Positions 18,654 through 27,219 of a DNA stretch of 64,000 nt are shown piece after piece. Within the stretch, counting starts at the first letter, position 1. Each line of letters begins with the position of its first letter. The stretch is from Arthrobacter sp. zg-Y1110 (GTDB lineage: Bacteria; Actinomycetota; Actinomycetes; Actinomycetales; Micrococcaceae), in the NCBI RefSeq assembly GCF_025244865.1, contig NZ_CP104272.1:3410001-3474000 (forward strand), written 5' to 3'. The position numbers and the translations under genes are program-made. Below the pieces are notes generated by a model. The model worked only from the letters and a program-made list of their open reading frames with translations, was not told where the DNA came from and ran no database searches.

Positions 18654-19187
18654 CTACGCGGGGGCCGATCCGTCCCCGCTTCCGCTCTCGGATTCCCGGT
18701 CCCCATCCGGCCCGCCGTCACCGCCGCGGGGGCCGTCATGGTGCCGGCCGTGGTGGCGGCCGCCGTCGCCCCGGCCTTCACCCGCCTCGGCGTCCTGGTC
18801 CTCCTGGTCCTGCTGGTCCTTCAGGCCGGGACCTTGGCCGTCCGGATCCTGTTCCTCCTCGGCGTCGGTGTCCGGCCCCTCGGCATCCTCCCGGTCGGGA
18901 CCCCGTCCGTCGCCGTCGCGGTCACCGTCGCGGCCGTCGGCGTCCTCGCCCTTCTCGTCCTGGGTGTCCTGCTCGTCCTGAGTGTCCTGCTCGTCCTGCT
19001 CGTCGAACAAATCCCGGCTCTCGTTGTCCCCGGCGTCCTGTTCCTGGGTGGTGGAGCCGGCCTGCTCAAACTCCGGGTTGTCCGCTACAGCCGTACCCGC
19101 AAAGAAACTGGCAACCAGCAGGCCCACACCGGCAAGGGCGCCGCCGCCCCAGACGATGGCTTTCCGAGCTCCGCTGCCTATAGCCAT
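18654..19187 (-). CDS. Membrane-anchored acidic low-complexity protein
   Basis: A 177-residue protein. Residues about 12-35 are a signal anchor or signal peptide (AIVWGGGALAGVGLLVASFF, then AGTAVADN). The remainder is dominated by Asp, Glu, Gln and Gly, with a DEQDTQ repeat near residues 62-80 and a His/Gly-rich patch near 145 (GGRHHGRHHDGP). No domain is recognised. The composition suggests a disordered, strongly negative segment outside the membrane that might bind cations. GGAGGTG lies 10 bases before the ATG, which supports real expression. Function unknown. Confidence 0.65.
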   Translation of the reverse strand: MAIGSGARKAIVWGGGALAGVGLLVASFFAGTAVADNPEFEQAGSTTQEQDAGDNESRDLFDEQDEQDTQDEQDTQDEKGEDADGRDGDRDGDGRGPDREDAEGPDTDAEEEQDPDGQGPGLKDQQDQEDQDAEAGEGRGDGGRHHGRHHDGPRGGDGGPDGDRESESGSGDGSAPA

Positions 19188-19491
19188 GGTGCTGTTTCAC
19201 CTCCGAATAAGTGGTTTTCTGACAGTTTCCATCCTCGAACTTGTTTCTTTGAGAATTCTTAAAAGCAGCTGAGGGCCAGCGGCACGCGCACCAGGGAGAT
19301 GCCGGCGGTGGGATTCGGCCCGTTGATGTCCGGCCCCACGCCAGCATTCCGCTCAGGCCTCGGTCATCTTCGACCGCGCCGGGCGCCCAGCGCCTGCGCC
19401 GTCGTCCGCCTCAACAATCATTGACTTTATCAATAGATTGCTGTTCCAATGGTTTTTTGAATGTGAACTAGCTCACGACAAAGGAGTCACG
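19188..19491. other. 304-bp intergenic region with two divergent promoters
   Basis: It separates the acidic protein (minus) from the acyl-CoA ligase (plus). It contains the GGAGGTG site of the acidic gene near 19198-19204, the palindrome at 19420-19434 and the AAGGAG site of the ligase at 19481-19486. No additional gene is convincing in either strand. Confidence 0.6.
19420..19434. promoter_or_regulatory. TTGA-N5-TCAA palindrome before the acyl-CoA ligase
   Basis: ATTGA-CTTTA-TCAAT is a perfect inverted repeat with 5-bp arms, flanked by CAATC and GATTG. A near-identical element (GTTGA-CTTTT-TCAAT) lies at 22993-23007 before the SDR operon and beside the MarR gene. The shared element suggests one regulator for both operons. 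Confidence 0.55.
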
Positions 19492-20997
19492 GTGAATCTG
19501 GGAATCGGTTCCTGGCCGGCACGGCGGGCAAAGGTACGCCCACATGATCCGGCGATCGTGTTCGAGGGTCGCGAGTGGACCTACGCGGACGTGGACCGCC
19601 GCGTCCGCCGGCTGGCCAATGCCCTGCTCAACGCCGGGATCCGCCGCGGAGACCGCGTGGCCTACGTCGGCTTCAACCATCCGGCCCTGCTGGAAACCTT
19701 CTTTGCCGCCGGCCTGATCGGTGCCGCCTGCGTCCTGGTCAATCCGCGCCTACGGCAGGCCGAGGTGGACTACATCCTGCGCGACTGCGGCGCCAAAGCC
19801 GTGGCCTACACCGAAGAGCAGCGGGAGAACATCGAACAGCTCGCCGCGGAGCTCGACGTCGACACGTGGCTGAGCGTCGACGGCGGCGGGCCGGGAACCG
19901 GGTTCGAAGACTTCCTCTCCGCCGGCAGCGGGGATCCGGTGCCGGACGGCGTCGAGATGGAGGATCTCGCCCTGATTATGTACACCTCCGGCACCACCGG
20001 CCGGCCGAAGGGTGCGATGCTTTCACACCAGAATCTGTTCTACCAGTACGTCAATGCGCTGATCGGCGTCGATCTGCGGCAGGACGAGGTGCACCTAGCC
20101 GTGGCGCCGCTGTTCCATATTGCCGGGTTGAACATGATGACCCTGCCCGCCTTCACCCTGGGTGGCCGGATCATCATCCACCGCTCCTTCAAGCCGGACG
20201 CCGTACTGCACGAAATCGCCGCTTCCCGGGTCACCTCCTCCTTCATGGTTCCGGCCATGCTCGATGCACTCAGCGAGCACCCCGGGTTTGCCGAGGCGGA
20301 TTTGTCCTCGGTTCGTGGATTCATGGTGGGAGGATCACCGGTTCCCGAACGGATGATCCGCACCTGGGCGGACAAGGGGGCGGCCATCATGCAGGGCTTC
20401 GGCATGACGGAGACCGCTCCCGGGGTGTGCATGCTCGAGGCGCGTGACGGCGTTACGAAAGCCGGATCAGCGGGCCGTCCGCATTTCTTCACGGAGCATC
20501 AGGTGGTGGATTTCGACGGCAGGCCCGTGCCGCAGGGAGTGCCCGGAGAAGTGATCGTCCGGGGCCCCAACGTGATGTCCGGTTACTGGAACAAGCCGGA
20601 AGAAACCGCCAAGGCACTTGATGGCGGCTGGTATCGCTCCGGTGACATCGCCGTCGTGGACGAAGACGGATACATGTACATCAAGGACCGGATCAAGGAC
20701 ATGTACATTTCCGGCGGCGAGAACGTTTATCCGGCCGAAGTGGAAAACGCGCTGCTGAACATCCCCGGCGTCCGGGATGCAGCGGTCATCGGCATCCCCG
20801 ACTCGAAGTGGGGCGAAACCGGACTGGCCTTTATTGTCCTGGCCGACGGCGACGCCCGCACCAGCGAGGACATCCGCGCCCAGCTGAGCCAGCGGCTGGC
20901 CACCTACAAGCTGCCGCGCCGGGTCAACGTCGTCACCGAGCTTCCCCGCACCGCGACCGGCAAGATCCAAAAGCACGTCCTGCGTGCCGGTGCCTGA
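19492..20997 (+). CDS. AMP-dependent acyl-CoA synthetase/ligase
   Basis: A 501-residue adenylate-forming enzyme. The P-loop is MYTSGTTGRPKGAMLSH near residues 163-179, followed by GFGMTET near 302-308, YRSGDIA with YMYIKDRIKD near 381-402, and the final catalytic lysine in PRTATGKIQK. It activates a carboxylic acid to its CoA thioester through an acyl-AMP. The GTG with AAGGAG six bases upstream is chosen over a longer in-frame start. It heads the catabolic island and is followed by the symporter 52 bases later. Confidence 0.92.
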   Translation: MNLGIGSWPARRAKVRPHDPAIVFEGREWTYADVDRRVRRLANALLNAGIRRGDRVAYVGFNHPALLETFFAAGLIGAACVLVNPRLRQAEVDYILRDCGAKAVAYTEEQRENIEQLAAELDVDTWLSVDGGGPGTGFEDFLSAGSGDPVPDGVEMEDLALIMYTSGTTGRPKGAMLSHQNLFYQYVNALIGVDLRQDEVHLAVAPLFHIAGLNMMTLPAFTLGGRIIIHRSFKPDAVLHEIAASRVTSSFMVPAMLDALSEHPGFAEADLSSVRGFMVGGSPVPERMIRTWADKGAAIMQGFGMTETAPGVCMLEARDGVTKAGSAGRPHFFTEHQVVDFDGRPVPQGVPGEVIVRGPNVMSGYWNKPEETAKALDGGWYRSGDIAVVDEDGYMYIKDRIKDMYISGGENVYPAEVENALLNIPGVRDAAVIGIPDSKWGETGLAFIVLADGDARTSEDIRAQLSQRLATYKLPRRVNVVTELPRTATGKIQKHVLRAGA

Positions 20998-21049
20998 GCA
21001 GGTCCCAGCCTGCAACCCCGCCATCCACCACTCCCCTTCGAAGGAAACC

Positions 21050-22387
21050 ATGTCATCCGCTCCTGACGCTCCGGCCTCCCCGGCGCTGCGCCCCGGAAAG
21101 AACGAGGCCCGCCGGGTCATTCTCTCCAGCTACCTCGGCTCGACCATCGAGTTCTACGACTTCCTGCTTTACGCCTCCGCCTCGGCACTGGTGTTCCCGC
21201 ATGTCTTTTTCACCAACCTGGATCCGCTGGCCGGCACCATCGCCTCCTACGGCACCTTCGCCGCCGGCTATCTTGCCCGGCCGCTGGGCGGAGCCGTGTT
21301 CGGGCACTTCGGTGACCGGCTGGGCCGCAAGAAGATGCTCATTCTGTCGATGCTCATCATGGGCATTGCCTCCACCCTGATCGGCCTGATCCCGAGCGCC
21401 AACACCATTGGTTCCTGGGGCGCCGTGATCCTGATCCTGCTGCGCGTCTGCCAGGGCATTGCCGTAGGCGGCGAATGGGGCGGAGCCGCCCTCATGGCGC
21501 TGGAGCACTCAGCCAAGGGGAAACGCGGATTCGCAGCCTCCTTCACCAATGCCGGAGCCCCCACCGGCGCGGCCCTCGGCACGTTCATCCTGGGCCTCTT
21601 CGCCTCCATGCCGGAGGACCAGTTCCTGTCCTGGGGCTGGCGGGTTCCGTTCCTGCTCTCGGCGCTGCTCCTTGTGGTGGGACTCTTTGTACGTTCCCGC
21701 GTTTCCGAAAGCCCCATTTTCAAGGCAGCGGTGGAGAAGGAAGCAGCCGATCGGGACTACGCCAAGCCCAAGCTGCCGATCATGCAGGTGCTGCGCCGGC
21801 CGCGCGCGTTGATCTTCACCATGCTCGGCGGAGCCTCGGGCTTTGCCCTGCAGGTATTCCTGGCCACCTTTGCCGTGAGCTACGCCGTCGAACACGGAGC
21901 CGAGCGCCAGTCGGTCCTCTACGTCTTCGCCGCCGCTTCCATCCTCAGCGTCGCGTTCGTGGTGGGTATGGGCCGGCTCTCCGACCGGCTGGGCCGCCGT
22001 CCGGTCATGGTCGCCGGCCTGGTGCTGTTCATCGCCATGATCTTCCCGATGTTCTCCTGGCTGTCGACCGGCAACGTCTGGCTGATCTTCGCCGTCTTTA
22101 TGCTGGGCCTGCTCTTCCATGCCGCCATTTACGGACCACTGGCCGCGTTCATCTCCGAACAGTTCGGCACCACCGCCCGGTACACCGGTGCGTCCCTGGG
22201 CTACCAGTTCGCCACCCTGCTCGGCGCCGGCTTCACACCCGGCATCCTGTCCTCGATCTATGCTTCCAGCGGCCGGGACACCGGGCCCGTGGTCTGGTAC
22301 CTGGCCGGAATGGCACTGATCAGTGCCATCTTCATCCTGCTGACCCGCGAATCCAAGGACTATGACCTGGAGACGCACGAGCACTGA
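21050..22387 (+). CDS. MFS transporter, metabolite:H+ symporter (MHS) type
   Basis: A 445-residue carrier with about 12 membrane helices. Signature blocks are SSYLGSTIEFYDFLLYASA at the start, FGHFGDRLGRKKMLILSML between helices 2 and 3, and GGEWGGAALMALEH near helix 5, typical of the MHS/ShiA-ProP group, which imports organic acids with protons. It lies in one unit with the acyl-CoA ligase, so the imported acid is probably the substrate of the ligase. AAGGA lies just before the ATG. Confidence 0.9.
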   Translation: MSSAPDAPASPALRPGKNEARRVILSSYLGSTIEFYDFLLYASASALVFPHVFFTNLDPLAGTIASYGTFAAGYLARPLGGAVFGHFGDRLGRKKMLILSMLIMGIASTLIGLIPSANTIGSWGAVILILLRVCQGIAVGGEWGGAALMALEHSAKGKRGFAASFTNAGAPTGAALGTFILGLFASMPEDQFLSWGWRVPFLLSALLLVVGLFVRSRVSESPIFKAAVEKEAADRDYAKPKLPIMQVLRRPRALIFTMLGGASGFALQVFLATFAVSYAVEHGAERQSVLYVFAAASILSVAFVVGMGRLSDRLGRRPVMVAGLVLFIAMIFPMFSWLSTGNVWLIFAVFMLGLLFHAAIYGPLAAFISEQFGTTARYTGASLGYQFATLLGAGFTPGILSSIYASSGRDTGPVVWYLAGMALISAIFILLTRESKDYDLETHEH

Positions 22388-22400
22388 CCCCGCCTCAAAA

Positions 22401-22438
22401 CAGTGCCGCATCCTCCGCTCCAAGAGGATGCGGCACTG
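22401..22438. terminator. Bidirectional hairpin between MFS and MarR genes
   Basis: CAGTGCCGCATCCTC (22401-22415) pairs perfectly with GAGGATGCGGCACTG (22424-22438). It is 13 bases after the symporter stop and 16 bases from the convergent MarR stop. A TTTT run follows on the minus strand only. Confidence 0.8.
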
Positions 22439-22454
22439 CGGCGTCCAGCGGCAG

Positions 22455-22907
22455 CTAGAAAGCGACCCGCTGCAACAGCCGCCGGAGTTCGTCCTGTTCG
22501 TCGGCGGAGAGCTGTGCCATGGAGGCCGCCGTGGCTCCGAGCACTGCCTCCCTGGCCCGTGCGTACAGCGCGTCTCCGTCCTCGGTGGGCACAATGACCT
22601 TGGACCGGCGGTCCCGGGGGTCGGTCTGGCGTTCGACGGCGCCGCGGCTCTCCAGTTCGTCGATGATGGCCACGATCTGGCTGGGATCCAGCACCAGGAA
22701 CTGGCTCAGCTCCCGCTGTGTTGGCGCAGCTCCGCTGCAGGCCAGGGACAGCACGGAGTAGTGGCGCACTTTCAGGCCGAGATCGGCCAGCCGGCGGTTG
22801 GCCTCGGCCGAGCCAATGGACGCGGCGCGGGCCATCAGGAAGACGGGTTCGGCACCGAGATCGGTAGCGGCGAAGCGGGCGGCAACGCCGTCAGGGAAGG
22901 TGCTCAT
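22455..22907 (-). CDS. MarR family regulator
   Basis: A 150-residue winged-helix protein. The recognition region is TQRELSQFLVLDPSQIVAIIDELES near residues 63-87, with the wing RQTDPRDRRSKVIVPTEDG near 92-110. MarR proteins in aromatic-acid pathways often respond to acyl-CoA thioesters. The gene is divergent from the SDR operon at 23084, and a TTGA-N5-TCAA element lies between, matching one before the ligase. It is the most likely controller of both operons. Confidence 0.88.
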   Translation of the reverse strand: MSTFPDGVAARFAATDLGAEPVFLMARAASIGSAEANRRLADLGLKVRHYSVLSLACSGAAPTQRELSQFLVLDPSQIVAIIDELESRGAVERQTDPRDRRSKVIVPTEDGDALYARAREAVLGATAASMAQLSADEQDELRRLLQRVAF

Positions 22908-22992
22908 GGAGTGTTTGATCCTTCAGCAGGGGCACGGTCAGAACCCCATCCTAGGAGATAGTCGCTTCTCCCAATAAGTGAGGATATTAACT

Positions 22993-23007
22993 GTTGACTT
23001 TTTCAAT
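22993..23007. promoter_or_regulatory. TTGA-N5-TCAA palindrome before the SDR operon
   Basis: GTTGA-CTTTT-TCAAT has TTGA/TCAA arms in the same spacing and nearly the same spacer as the element at 19420. It lies 77 bases before the SDR ATG and about 86 bases from the MarR start. Confidence 0.5.
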
Positions 23008-23083
23008 GATATGTCGTGGAATGGGAACACCGCCGCAACGTGGCCGCAGTCACATGCGGCAGGCCTGAGCAAAGGAGCTTCGC

Positions 23084-24028
23084 ATGACCACTGAATCCAC
23101 TGGTGCACTCGCCGGAAAGGTCGCCGTCGTCACCGGCTCCGGCCAGGGCCTCGGGCTGGCCTACGCCTCCGAACTCGCCCGCCAGGGCGCCGCCGTCGTG
23201 ATCAATGACGTGGTCCAGGAAACAGCTGACCGTGCCGTCGAAATGATTACTTCCGCCGGAGGCCGGGCCGTCGCCGTCGTCGCCCCGGTAGGCACCACTG
23301 AAGCCGCCACCGCCCTGGTGGAAGGCGCAGTGTCCGCCTTCGGCCGCCTGGACATCCTGGTCAACAACGCGGGTGTGCTGCGGGACAAGTCGCTGCTGAA
23401 GATGACGGACGAGGATTTTGACCTCGTGATCCAGGTGCATCTGCGCGGAACGTTCACCTGCGCCCGCGAGGCCTACCGGTACTTCAAGGAAAACAACGTG
23501 GCCGGCCGGATCATCACCATCGGCTCCCCCACCGGCCAGTACGGCAACTTCGGGCAGACCAACTACGCCGCCGCCAAGGCCGGCATTGTCGGCATGGTCC
23601 GCACCTGGGCGCTGGAAATGCGCAAGGCCGGCGTCACCGCGAACGCCGTCATTCCCGTGGCCGCCACCGCCATGACCGAGACGGTCCCCTACTTCCGCAG
23701 CGCCGTGGACGCAGATCGCCGCGGTGAGCCGATGCCGGACTTCTTCCGCAAGGACCTGGGTTTCGGCACCTCCGCCGACGTCGCCGGGCTGGTTGCATAT
23801 CTGGCCTCCGACGACGCGGCAGGGATCACCGGGCAGGTCATCGGTGCCGGCGGCGACCGGCTGCAGATCTTCTCCCACCCCGTACCCGTGGTCACCGAAT
23901 ACCGTGAGGGCGGGTGGACGTTTGAGGCCCTGCGCGAGCAGTTCCCGGCGCTCATAGAGGGAAACCTCCAGCCGGTCGGCGAGAAGATGCCTCCGCTGCC
24001 CGAAGAACTTGAACCGCAGGCCCGGTAG
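23084..24028 (+). CDS. SDR oxidoreductase, MFE2-like (3R)-hydroxyacyl-CoA dehydrogenase type
   Basis: A 314-residue SDR. TGSGQGLG is at 17-24, NNAG at 94-97, and the triad is Ser148, Tyr161 and Lys165. The segment YGNFGQTNYAAAKAG is typical of the dehydrogenase part of multifunctional enzyme 2, which acts on (3R)-hydroxyacyl-CoA. About 60 extra residues follow the core. With the MaoC hydratase at 26206 it would form an R-specific beta-oxidation pair. The RBS AAAGGAG precedes the ATG. It begins a tightly spaced operon with the next two genes. Confidence 0.88.
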   Translation: MTTESTGALAGKVAVVTGSGQGLGLAYASELARQGAAVVINDVVQETADRAVEMITSAGGRAVAVVAPVGTTEAATALVEGAVSAFGRLDILVNNAGVLRDKSLLKMTDEDFDLVIQVHLRGTFTCAREAYRYFKENNVAGRIITIGSPTGQYGNFGQTNYAAAKAGIVGMVRTWALEMRKAGVTANAVIPVAATAMTETVPYFRSAVDADRRGEPMPDFFRKDLGFGTSADVAGLVAYLASDDAAGITGQVIGAGGDRLQIFSHPVPVVTEYREGGWTFEALREQFPALIEGNLQPVGEKMPPLPEELEPQAR

Positions 24029-24042
24029 GGACGGAAACCGCT

Positions 24043-24972
24043 ATGCGCTATGAATACGGCCTGGACCTCGCGTCCCTGGACGCCATCGACATGCACGTGC
24101 ACATCGAGTGCTCCGACCACGGTCACGCGTCGCTGCCCGCAGCCCTCACCGAGGCGTCGGCCAAGTACTTCAAATCGGAGGACCGCAGCCCCTCCCTGGA
24201 CACCATCGCCGAGCGGTACCGCGAATGGCGGATGGCCGCCGTCGTCTTCACCGTGGATGCCACCACCGCTCTGGGCCACGAACCGAACTCCATCGAGGAG
24301 ATTGCCGAGGGCGCGGCGCGCAACAATGACGTGCTGATTCCCTTCGGTTCAGTGGACCCGCTGCAGGGCAGCCGTGCCGTGGACCGGGCGCGGATGCTGG
24401 TGGAGGACTACGGCGTCAAGGGCTTCAAGTTCCACCCCTCGCTGCAGAACTTCGATCCCTCGGACCAGCAGTTCTATCCGATCTACGAGGCCATTTCCGC
24501 CCTGGGTGTCCCGGCCCTGTTCCACACGGGGCAGAACGGCATGGGGGCCGGGCTGCCCGGGGGCTACGGCATCAAGCTCGCCTATTCGAACCCGATGCTG
24601 CTCGACGCCGTTGCCGCGGATTTCCCGGAACTGCAGGTCATCATGGCGCACCCGTCCGTGCCGTGGCAGGACGAGGCCAACTCCATTGCCACCCACAAGG
24701 CCAACGTCTGGATTGATCTGTCCGGCTGGTCGCCGAAGTACTTCCCGGAGTCCCTGGTCCGGGCCTCGAACTCCATGCTGGCCGACAAGGTCCTGTTCGG
24801 CACGGACTATCCGCTGATTTCCCCGCAGAAGTGGCTCGGCGCCTTTGAGCAGCAGAGCTTCAAGGATGAAGTGCGCCCGAAGATCCTCAAGGACAACGCG
24901 GTGCGCCTGCTCGGGCTGGATACAGCGGCCGGCGCCGCTGCCGGCGCTGCCGGCGCAGGGGAAAGCGCATGA
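24043..24972 (+). CDS. Amidohydrolase family metal-dependent hydrolase/decarboxylase
   Basis: A 309-residue TIM-barrel protein. Metal-site features are MHVH (His18, His20), GFKFHPSLQNF near 127-137, FHTGQNG near 162, MAHPSVPWQDE near 205 and FGTDYP near 253. The order HxH...H...H...D matches the ACMSD/amidohydrolase_2 group, whose members decarboxylate or hydrolyse ring-cleavage and carboxylate products. It sits 14 bases after the SDR and overlaps the acyl-CoA dehydrogenase. Its step in the pathway is unknown; it could replace the missing thiolase by hydrolysing or decarboxylating the oxidised product. Confidence 0.85.
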   Translation: MRYEYGLDLASLDAIDMHVHIECSDHGHASLPAALTEASAKYFKSEDRSPSLDTIAERYREWRMAAVVFTVDATTALGHEPNSIEEIAEGAARNNDVLIPFGSVDPLQGSRAVDRARMLVEDYGVKGFKFHPSLQNFDPSDQQFYPIYEAISALGVPALFHTGQNGMGAGLPGGYGIKLAYSNPMLLDAVAADFPELQVIMAHPSVPWQDEANSIATHKANVWIDLSGWSPKYFPESLVRASNSMLADKVLFGTDYPLISPQKWLGAFEQQSFKDEVRPKILKDNAVRLLGLDTAAGAAAGAAGAGESA

Positions 24973-26165
24973 CCGGGGTGCTGACCGAGCCGCGCCTGTA
25001 CCCCGACTGCGATCCGTTCAACGTCGAGGGGCGGTTGACCGAGGCGGAGAAGGCTCCGCTGCGGCGCCTGCGGCGCGTGCTGGAGGACTCCGCCCGGCCG
25101 CTGCTGGCCGAGTACTGGGAGGCCGGGGAGTTCCCGTACCAATTGGACGGCCCGCTGCGGGAGCTGAACCTGATGGTTCCTCAGGAGCTGACTGCCGACG
25201 GCGCCGAACCCCGCGCGCTCTACCACGGCTTCCGGATCTTCGAACTGGCCCGCACCGACGCCTCGCTTGCCACTTACTACACCGCGCAGGCCGGGCTCTT
25301 CCGCACAGCCTGCCGGGTAGGCGGAACGCCGGAGCAGTTCGCGCAGTGGGATCCGTTGATCACCTCCTTTGAGATGACCGGCGTGTTCTGCCTGACCGAG
25401 CCCGAGCACGGTTCGGACATTGCCGGCGGGTTGGCGACGTCGGCACGCCGTGACGGCGAGGAGTGGATCCTGGACGGGGCCAAGCGGTGGATCGGCGGGG
25501 CGTTCACTGCCGACTACCTGGCAGTCTTCGCCCGGGACGTCGCCGACGGACAGGTCAAGGGGTTCCTCGTGGACCGTGAAGCGCCCGGGGTGCGGCTCGA
25601 AAAGATCCGCGGCAAAACGTCGCTGCGGATGATGCAGAATGCCGATATTTACCTCGACGGTGTCCGTGTTCCTGAATCCCGTCGGCTCGGCAACGTGAAC
25701 TCCTTTAAGGATGTCGCGGCGATGCTGCGGGCTATGCGGTCCGACGTCGCCTGGATTGCCACCGGCATCCAGGCCGGAGCATACGAAGCGGCCCTGCGGT
25801 ACGTGCGCAGCCGCGAACAGTTCGGCCGGTCGCTGGGCAGCTTCCAGCTGGTCCAGGAAAAACTTGCCCGCATGCTGGGCAACGTCACCGCGTCCCTGAA
25901 TCTGGTGGCAGGCCTCGCGGAGCGCCAGCAGGAAGGGATTTTCCGGGATGAGGATTCCGCCCTGGCGAAGATGTGGATCAGCCTGCACATGCGTGAAACC
26001 GTTGCCCTGGCCCGCGAAGTGGTCGGCGGCAACGGGATCACCCTGGCCACCGACGTCGCCCGTTTCCACGCCGACGCCGAGGCCGTCTATTCCTACGAGG
26101 GAACCCACGAAATCAATGCGCTGGTCGTAGGCCGCGCAGTCACCGGCAAGAGCGCCTTCGCCTGA
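24969..26165 (+). CDS. Acyl-CoA dehydrogenase
   Basis: A 398-residue flavoenzyme. CLTEPEHGSDIAGG near residues 141-154 is the flavin-binding block, SREQFGRSLGSFQLVQEKLARM near 278 is the C-terminal helix region, and YEGTHEIN near 375-382 contains the catalytic Glu in the position used by glutaryl-CoA-type enzymes. It introduces an alpha,beta double bond into an acyl-CoA. The ATG overlaps the amidohydrolase TGA, so the two are translationally coupled. Confidence 0.92.
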   Translation: MTGVLTEPRLYPDCDPFNVEGRLTEAEKAPLRRLRRVLEDSARPLLAEYWEAGEFPYQLDGPLRELNLMVPQELTADGAEPRALYHGFRIFELARTDASLATYYTAQAGLFRTACRVGGTPEQFAQWDPLITSFEMTGVFCLTEPEHGSDIAGGLATSARRDGEEWILDGAKRWIGGAFTADYLAVFARDVADGQVKGFLVDREAPGVRLEKIRGKTSLRMMQNADIYLDGVRVPESRRLGNVNSFKDVAAMLRAMRSDVAWIATGIQAGAYEAALRYVRSREQFGRSLGSFQLVQEKLARMLGNVTASLNLVAGLAERQQEGIFRDEDSALAKMWISLHMRETVALAREVVGGNGITLATDVARFHADAEAVYSYEGTHEINALVVGRAVTGKSAFA

Positions 26166-26205
26166 TACGTTCCGCCGTATCCGTCCAACAACCTAGGAGT
26201 TTTCC

Positions 26206-26682
26206 ATGACTGAAGCACCCGCCTCCGCCCAGACCGTCGTAGCGTTCGAAGAGGTCAAGGACCTCATCGGCCAGAACGTCGGCACCTCTGCCTACCGCGA
26301 GATTACGCAGGGTCAGGTGGACCTGTTTGCCGATGCCACCGACGACCATCAGTGGATTCACGTTGATCCGGAGCGGGCCAAGGACGGCCCCTTCGGCGCC
26401 CCGATAGCCCACGGGTTCCTGACGCTGTCGCTGCTGATCCCGATGTGGGGCGAGCTGCTCGACGTGACGGGCGTCAAGACAAAGGTCAACTACGGCCTGG
26501 ACAAGGTCCGCTTCACCTCACCGGTGAAGGTCGGTTCCCGGATCCGGATGACCGCCACAATCGCCGAGGTCCAGGAGGTCAAGGGCAACGGCCTGCACGT
26601 GGTCGCGGACCTCACCATCGAAATCGAGGGCCAGGAGCGTCCGGCCGTTATCGCCCGGTTCCTCAGCCGGCTGTACGCCTAG
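26206..26682 (+). CDS. MaoC-like (R)-specific enoyl-CoA hydratase
   Basis: A 158-residue hot-dog protein. The hydratase-2 motif TDDHQWIHVD places Asp47 and His52, and GAPIAHGFLTLSL is the following conserved block. It adds water to an enoyl-CoA to give a (3R)-hydroxyacyl-CoA. It is 40 bases after the acyl-CoA dehydrogenase, and the product fits the MFE2-like SDR at 23084. Confidence 0.9.
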   Translation: MTEAPASAQTVVAFEEVKDLIGQNVGTSAYREITQGQVDLFADATDDHQWIHVDPERAKDGPFGAPIAHGFLTLSLLIPMWGELLDVTGVKTKVNYGLDKVRFTSPVKVGSRIRMTATIAEVQEVKGNGLHVVADLTIEIEGQERPAVIARFLSRLYA

Positions 26683-26708
26683 GCCGTCGGGGCAGGCGGG
26701 CCGAAGGA

Positions 26709-26936
26709 CTACCGCCAGTAGTTGTTCGCGGCCGCAACGGTCGCGAACTCTGTGGCCACCACGTGCGAGGCTGCGATGATGCCGTCCGGGTTGTTGGCAT
26801 AGGCATCCCGGATGATGTGCTCCGCCTGCCCGTCCGGCTGGATGGCAAAGGCGGTCTGCAGTGCCAGTTGAATGGCCAGCTGCCGGCCTTCCTCCGGCGT
26901 TCCGCACTTTAGGGAATTGTTCGGAACAAGTTCCAT
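26709..26936 (-). CDS. Hypothetical small protein (75 aa)
   Basis: A 75-residue protein that starts MELVPNNSLKCGTPEEGRQL and ends VAAANNYWR. It has no membrane segment or motif that I recognise. It lies on the opposite strand, convergent with the MaoC gene, inside the catabolic island. The composition (Asn, Gln, Ala) differs from the Arg-rich shadows typical of false frames here, which supports it as real. Function unknown. Confidence 0.5.
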   Translation of the reverse strand: MELVPNNSLKCGTPEEGRQLAIQLALQTAFAIQPDGQAEHIIRDAYANNPDGIIAASHVVATEFATVAAANNYWR

Positions 26937-27089
26937 GGTGTCCGTCCTGTCTTTTCAAAGTCCGCCGGCCTGCCGGCTCGGCGCACGCGGGCGGATACAC
27001 CCGACGCCAACAGTCTTGCGCCGCACCGCCCGGCACTCAACCGTTTCCACTGCATTGCCCTCCCCCGGAGCCAGGACGGCGGGTGCCGG

Positions 27090-27218
27090 CTACGTCCCGG
27101 CGCGCTGCTTCAGTGCCGCCTCCACTGCGGCAACCACCGCGTACAGCAGGATCGAGGCCAGGGTCACGGCGACGACGGCGGCCGCCCTTAATAGGCGATA
27201 GGCGGCGCAGCAACGCAT
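27090..27218 (-). pseudogene. Possible remnant of a permease C-terminus, or a 42-aa membrane peptide
   Basis: A 42-codon frame: about ten leading residues, one clear membrane helix (AAAVVAVTLASILLYAVVAA) and a tail EAALKQRAGT. The helix-plus-tail pattern resembles the last helix of SsuC/TauC-type ABC permeases. An in-frame stop lies directly before the ATG, so the rest of such a gene is absent. It starts next to the 30-bp palindrome. It may be debris of a lost transport gene of the island, or a short real membrane protein; I cannot decide. Confidence 0.35.
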
Positions 27219-27219
27219 T

